Source of the DNA: Tyto alba
Taxonomy: Eukaryota > Chordata > Aves > Strigiformes > Tytonidae
DNA: 64,000 bases
Assembly: GCF_018691265.1 (NCBI RefSeq)
Contig: NW_024881321.1
Coordinates: forward strand, 17,828,698-17,892,697
Reading direction: 5' to 3'
The position numbers and the translations under genes were made by a program. Each line of letters opens with the position of its first letter. The first letter of the stretch is position 1. Positions 62,061-64,000 of this stretch are shown here, piece by piece. The notes beneath the pieces were generated by a model. The model searched no databases. It was not told the DNA's origin and saw only the letters and a list, made by a program, of their open reading frames with translations.

Positions 62061-62112
62061 ACAAAAAAAAAACCAAAACAAAACAAAAACAAAAAACAAA
62101 AACAAAAAAAAA
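62061..62112 (+). repeat. A/C-only low-complexity block
   Basis: About 50 nt of AAAAC/AAAAAC units, lying about 95 nt outside the 3' end of the reverse-oriented LTR. Confidence 0.9.
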
Positions 62113-62205
62113 GTGCTGCTTAAAACTAGTTTGAATAGTTTCAGGTTAGTGATATTCTGTATATTGCTGTGCTTGGTGGTTTTGCTGGTATTGGTCATAA
62201 AAAGC

Positions 62206-62814
62206 TGTCATGGTTTAAACCCAGCCAGCAGTCAAACACCACACAGCTGCTCACTCACCTTCCCCCATCCCCAGAGATTGGGGGAGAGAGTCAGAGGGGT
62301 AAGGGAAAGGAGACCTGTAAACTGATATAAAAACAATTTAATAATTGAAACACAATAAAATTTAAATAATAATGGTAATAAGAATGCTAATAATAGAAAA
62401 TGCAGATCAGTAATGCACAATGTGATCAGTCACCAACCACTGACCGATGCCTAGCCCATTCCCAAATAGCGAACCCAGAGAAGAGAGAATTCTGAAACCA
62501 CAATCCCAGAAGTGAGAGCAAGATTCCCAACCAACATTCATCTATCTAATGAGCATGATGTTATATGATATGGACTATTCTATAGGCCAGTTTGGGTCCG
62601 TTGCTCTGACTCTGCTCCCTCCCAGCTTCTTGTGTAGCTGAACACAGGCAGGACACGAGAAATTAAAAAGTCCTTGTTTTCTTAGCAACAACTGAAAACA
62701 TCAGTACATTATCAACATTCTCATATCAAACCCCATACTGAATCTAAAACACAGCACTTCCAGTTACTAAGAAGGAAAAAAAAAATTAGCTCTATCGCAG
62801 CCAAAACCAGGACA
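62206..62814 (-). mobile_element. 3' LTR of an ERVL-like endogenous retrovirus, reverse orientation
   Basis: A 609-nt LTR bounded by TG and CA: TGTCATGGTTTAAACCCAGC on the + strand left end and GCCAAAACCAGGACA at the right. Minus-strand reading starts TGTCCTGGTTTTGGC and ends GGGTTTAAACCATGACA. This matches the general plan of abundant neoavian ERVL LTRs, with an ATTAAA-type poly(A) region. The TATA region is decayed. A purine-rich stretch (AAGGGGTGGA on the minus strand, about 62817-62826) directly adjoins its 5' end. That is where a polypurine tract belongs, which identifies it as the 3' LTR. The host-side flank begins at 62205. Confidence 0.8.
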
Positions 62815-64000
62815 GTATCCACCCCTTATTCCATACCATTTATGTTATGCTCAGGTTCCACGTTTTCCAATACATTCTAATTAATTGCCATCTCTTTTTC
62901 CTGTTTTTTGATCTATATACACAACACCTCTGTCTGAGCCATCCCTCCAAAATGTGTGGTGAGTTCATTTAGTCTATAACTTTGGGTTCCATCTGTGATG
63001 ACAGTTTTTCAAGGCAGGAGGGATGAAGGAGACATTGCTCAGTTGATGGAGTGGGTGTCCCTGGGTGCAGCGGGAGGATGGCCTGTAGTCTGTTCGGAGC
63101 TCATAGGTGGTGTGTCTGACACAGTCCATGCTCACAGTCTGTGGGTTGAAGATGTCGATTTCAAAGTTGCTGGTCACCAGTTGCTGAAACTAGTCCTGAC
63201 TTCATGAAAGTTCCTTTTTCATTAACCTGGGCGATTCTCAGTACAATGTCATTAGTATAATATATATCAACCATAGTGATAATGATATGCCATGACAGGG
63301 TTATTTAACAATTACCATCATACAATTCAATTCACTGGCTATTTTCACCCCAAATCAAATCCCTGCGAGGCACACATTGGACTTCCCCATCCTTCTGCAC
63401 TGCACACCAAGTGCACTCAGGTCCTTGGGCAAAAGTGCGTTCTCAGAGAAAGCTGATGTTGGGATAGTTTGGTAGCATATGTAGAGTCCAGATGTGAGAA
63501 GAACAGGGTATGTGTATTTTTGTAATAGCCAATGCAACCTATAATAAATGACAGGATGATAGGAATATGATGGGAAAAGAAAAGCTTGGACACTTTTTGT
63601 GCTTCATGGTGTAAAATAAAAGTGATTTTTCCCATCATTTCTTTACCCTGGATAATTGTAGATATTTGAAAATTCTTAGTCATCTGAAGGCAGTGTTTTA
63701 ATGAAAAAAACGACTGTCTAAATAAATTCCACTTTATAACAGCAGAGGTCAGAATATGTCAGGAGATATGTGAGATCAATTTTGCAGTGACACCTAGATT
63801 CTGCGTGAATTCACACCCAGTATCAATGCAGACTCTGAAACTGAGGCACCACTCTTGGAGAACATTGGCCAGCATAAGATATTTAGTTTTTAATAGCATA
63901 TTTATGGTTACATGCCTTAATAAAAAAGGCATTGTATAGATTTAACACTTTGGACTTAATATGCTTTTTCTAGATCCACGTTTCCCTATCTTATTGTATA
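62815..64000 (-). pseudogene. Decayed internal (3') region of the ERVL-like provirus
   Basis: Sequence adjoining the LTR's polypurine-like tract, read on the minus strand, has several overlapping open stretches (62974-63177, 63355-63537, 63417-63683). These look like one former reading region broken by frameshifts and stops. Which retroviral gene they come from could not be decided by eye: 3' pol or an env-like frame are both possible. The element appears to run past the right edge, so its 5' LTR and gag are not visible. Inactive by the breaks seen. The leftward boundary is firm and the rightward extent is assumed. Confidence 0.5.

Larger units (their letters stand above)
40761..64000 (+). 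other. LMO7: LMO7 first intron (continues beyond window)
   Basis: At least 23.2 kb of intron. It starts in GC-rich island sequence and becomes AT-rich by about 41.1 kb. Contents: a hairpin (41188-41211), a 62-bp tandem duplication (41793-41920), microsatellites, two T/G-rich blocks, an old LINE fragment, and an antisense ERVL-like provirus end. None of the short ORFs resembles a CH, PDZ or LIM segment. Confidence 0.75.

Noticed and set aside
1..64000. Bacterial-type systems (CRISPR, operons, phage, toxin-antitoxin)
   Set aside because: The window has vertebrate split genes, CpG islands and retroelements. No regularly spaced direct repeats or dense coding blocks were seen.

Overview
This window is vertebrate nuclear DNA, most likely from a neoavian bird. 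The evidence is a split, intron-containing gene order, sauropsid CR1-type repeat fragments, and two long terminal repeats that resemble ERVL LTRs common in neoavian genomes. Bacterial-style features (operons, RBS, CRISPR) are absent. Nearly all long ORFs here are chance reading frames in AT-rich intron sequence, or GC-rich frames inside CpG islands. The species cannot be fixed from the sequence alone.

Left part (1-34.9 kb): the 3' seven coding exons of UCHL3 (ubiquitin C-terminal hydrolase L3), + strand. The visible exons encode 212 residues that align without gaps to residues 19-230 of the mammalian enzyme, through the terminal ALSAA and the stop at 34740-34742. The exons encoding about residues 1-18 lie upstream of the window. 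Catalytic Cys95, oxyanion Gln89, His169 and Asp184 are all present; the Asp184 codon is split by an intron. A 22.7-kb intron (8032-30760) separates the exon that starts the active-site crossover loop from the exon that finishes it. That intron holds a solo ERVL-type LTR (24143-24703), small ancient repeat pieces, and a CpG-rich patch near 21.65-21.92 kb. At the edge of that patch is a 48-nt, phase-0, AG/GT-flanked open segment that could be an in-frame cassette exon (speculative).

Middle (34.9-39.5 kb): a short UCHL3 3' UTR with tandem AATAAA signals, then about 5.7 kb between genes. It contains a CTCF-like core near 35.99 kb and a compact orphan CpG island at about 37.28-37.60 kb.

Right part (39.5-64 kb): a second, larger CpG island (about 39.55-41.0 kb) with a TTAAAAGG TATA-like element and the first coding exon (40692-40760) of what is very probably LMO7, ending in a GTGAGG donor. 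The rest of the window is LMO7 first intron, with no further exon recognised. It holds a diverged 62-bp tandem duplication, a perfect 10-bp hairpin, T/G-rich low-complexity blocks, an old CR1/L3-type LINE remnant (about 58.85-59.16 kb) and, at the right edge, a reverse-oriented ERVL-like provirus. The provirus shows its 3' LTR at 62206-62814 and decayed internal sequence running past the window end. The UCHL3-LMO7 same-strand order matches the human chromosome 13 arrangement. The two genes have unrelated jobs: deubiquitination/UBL processing, and cell-junction/actin scaffolding.
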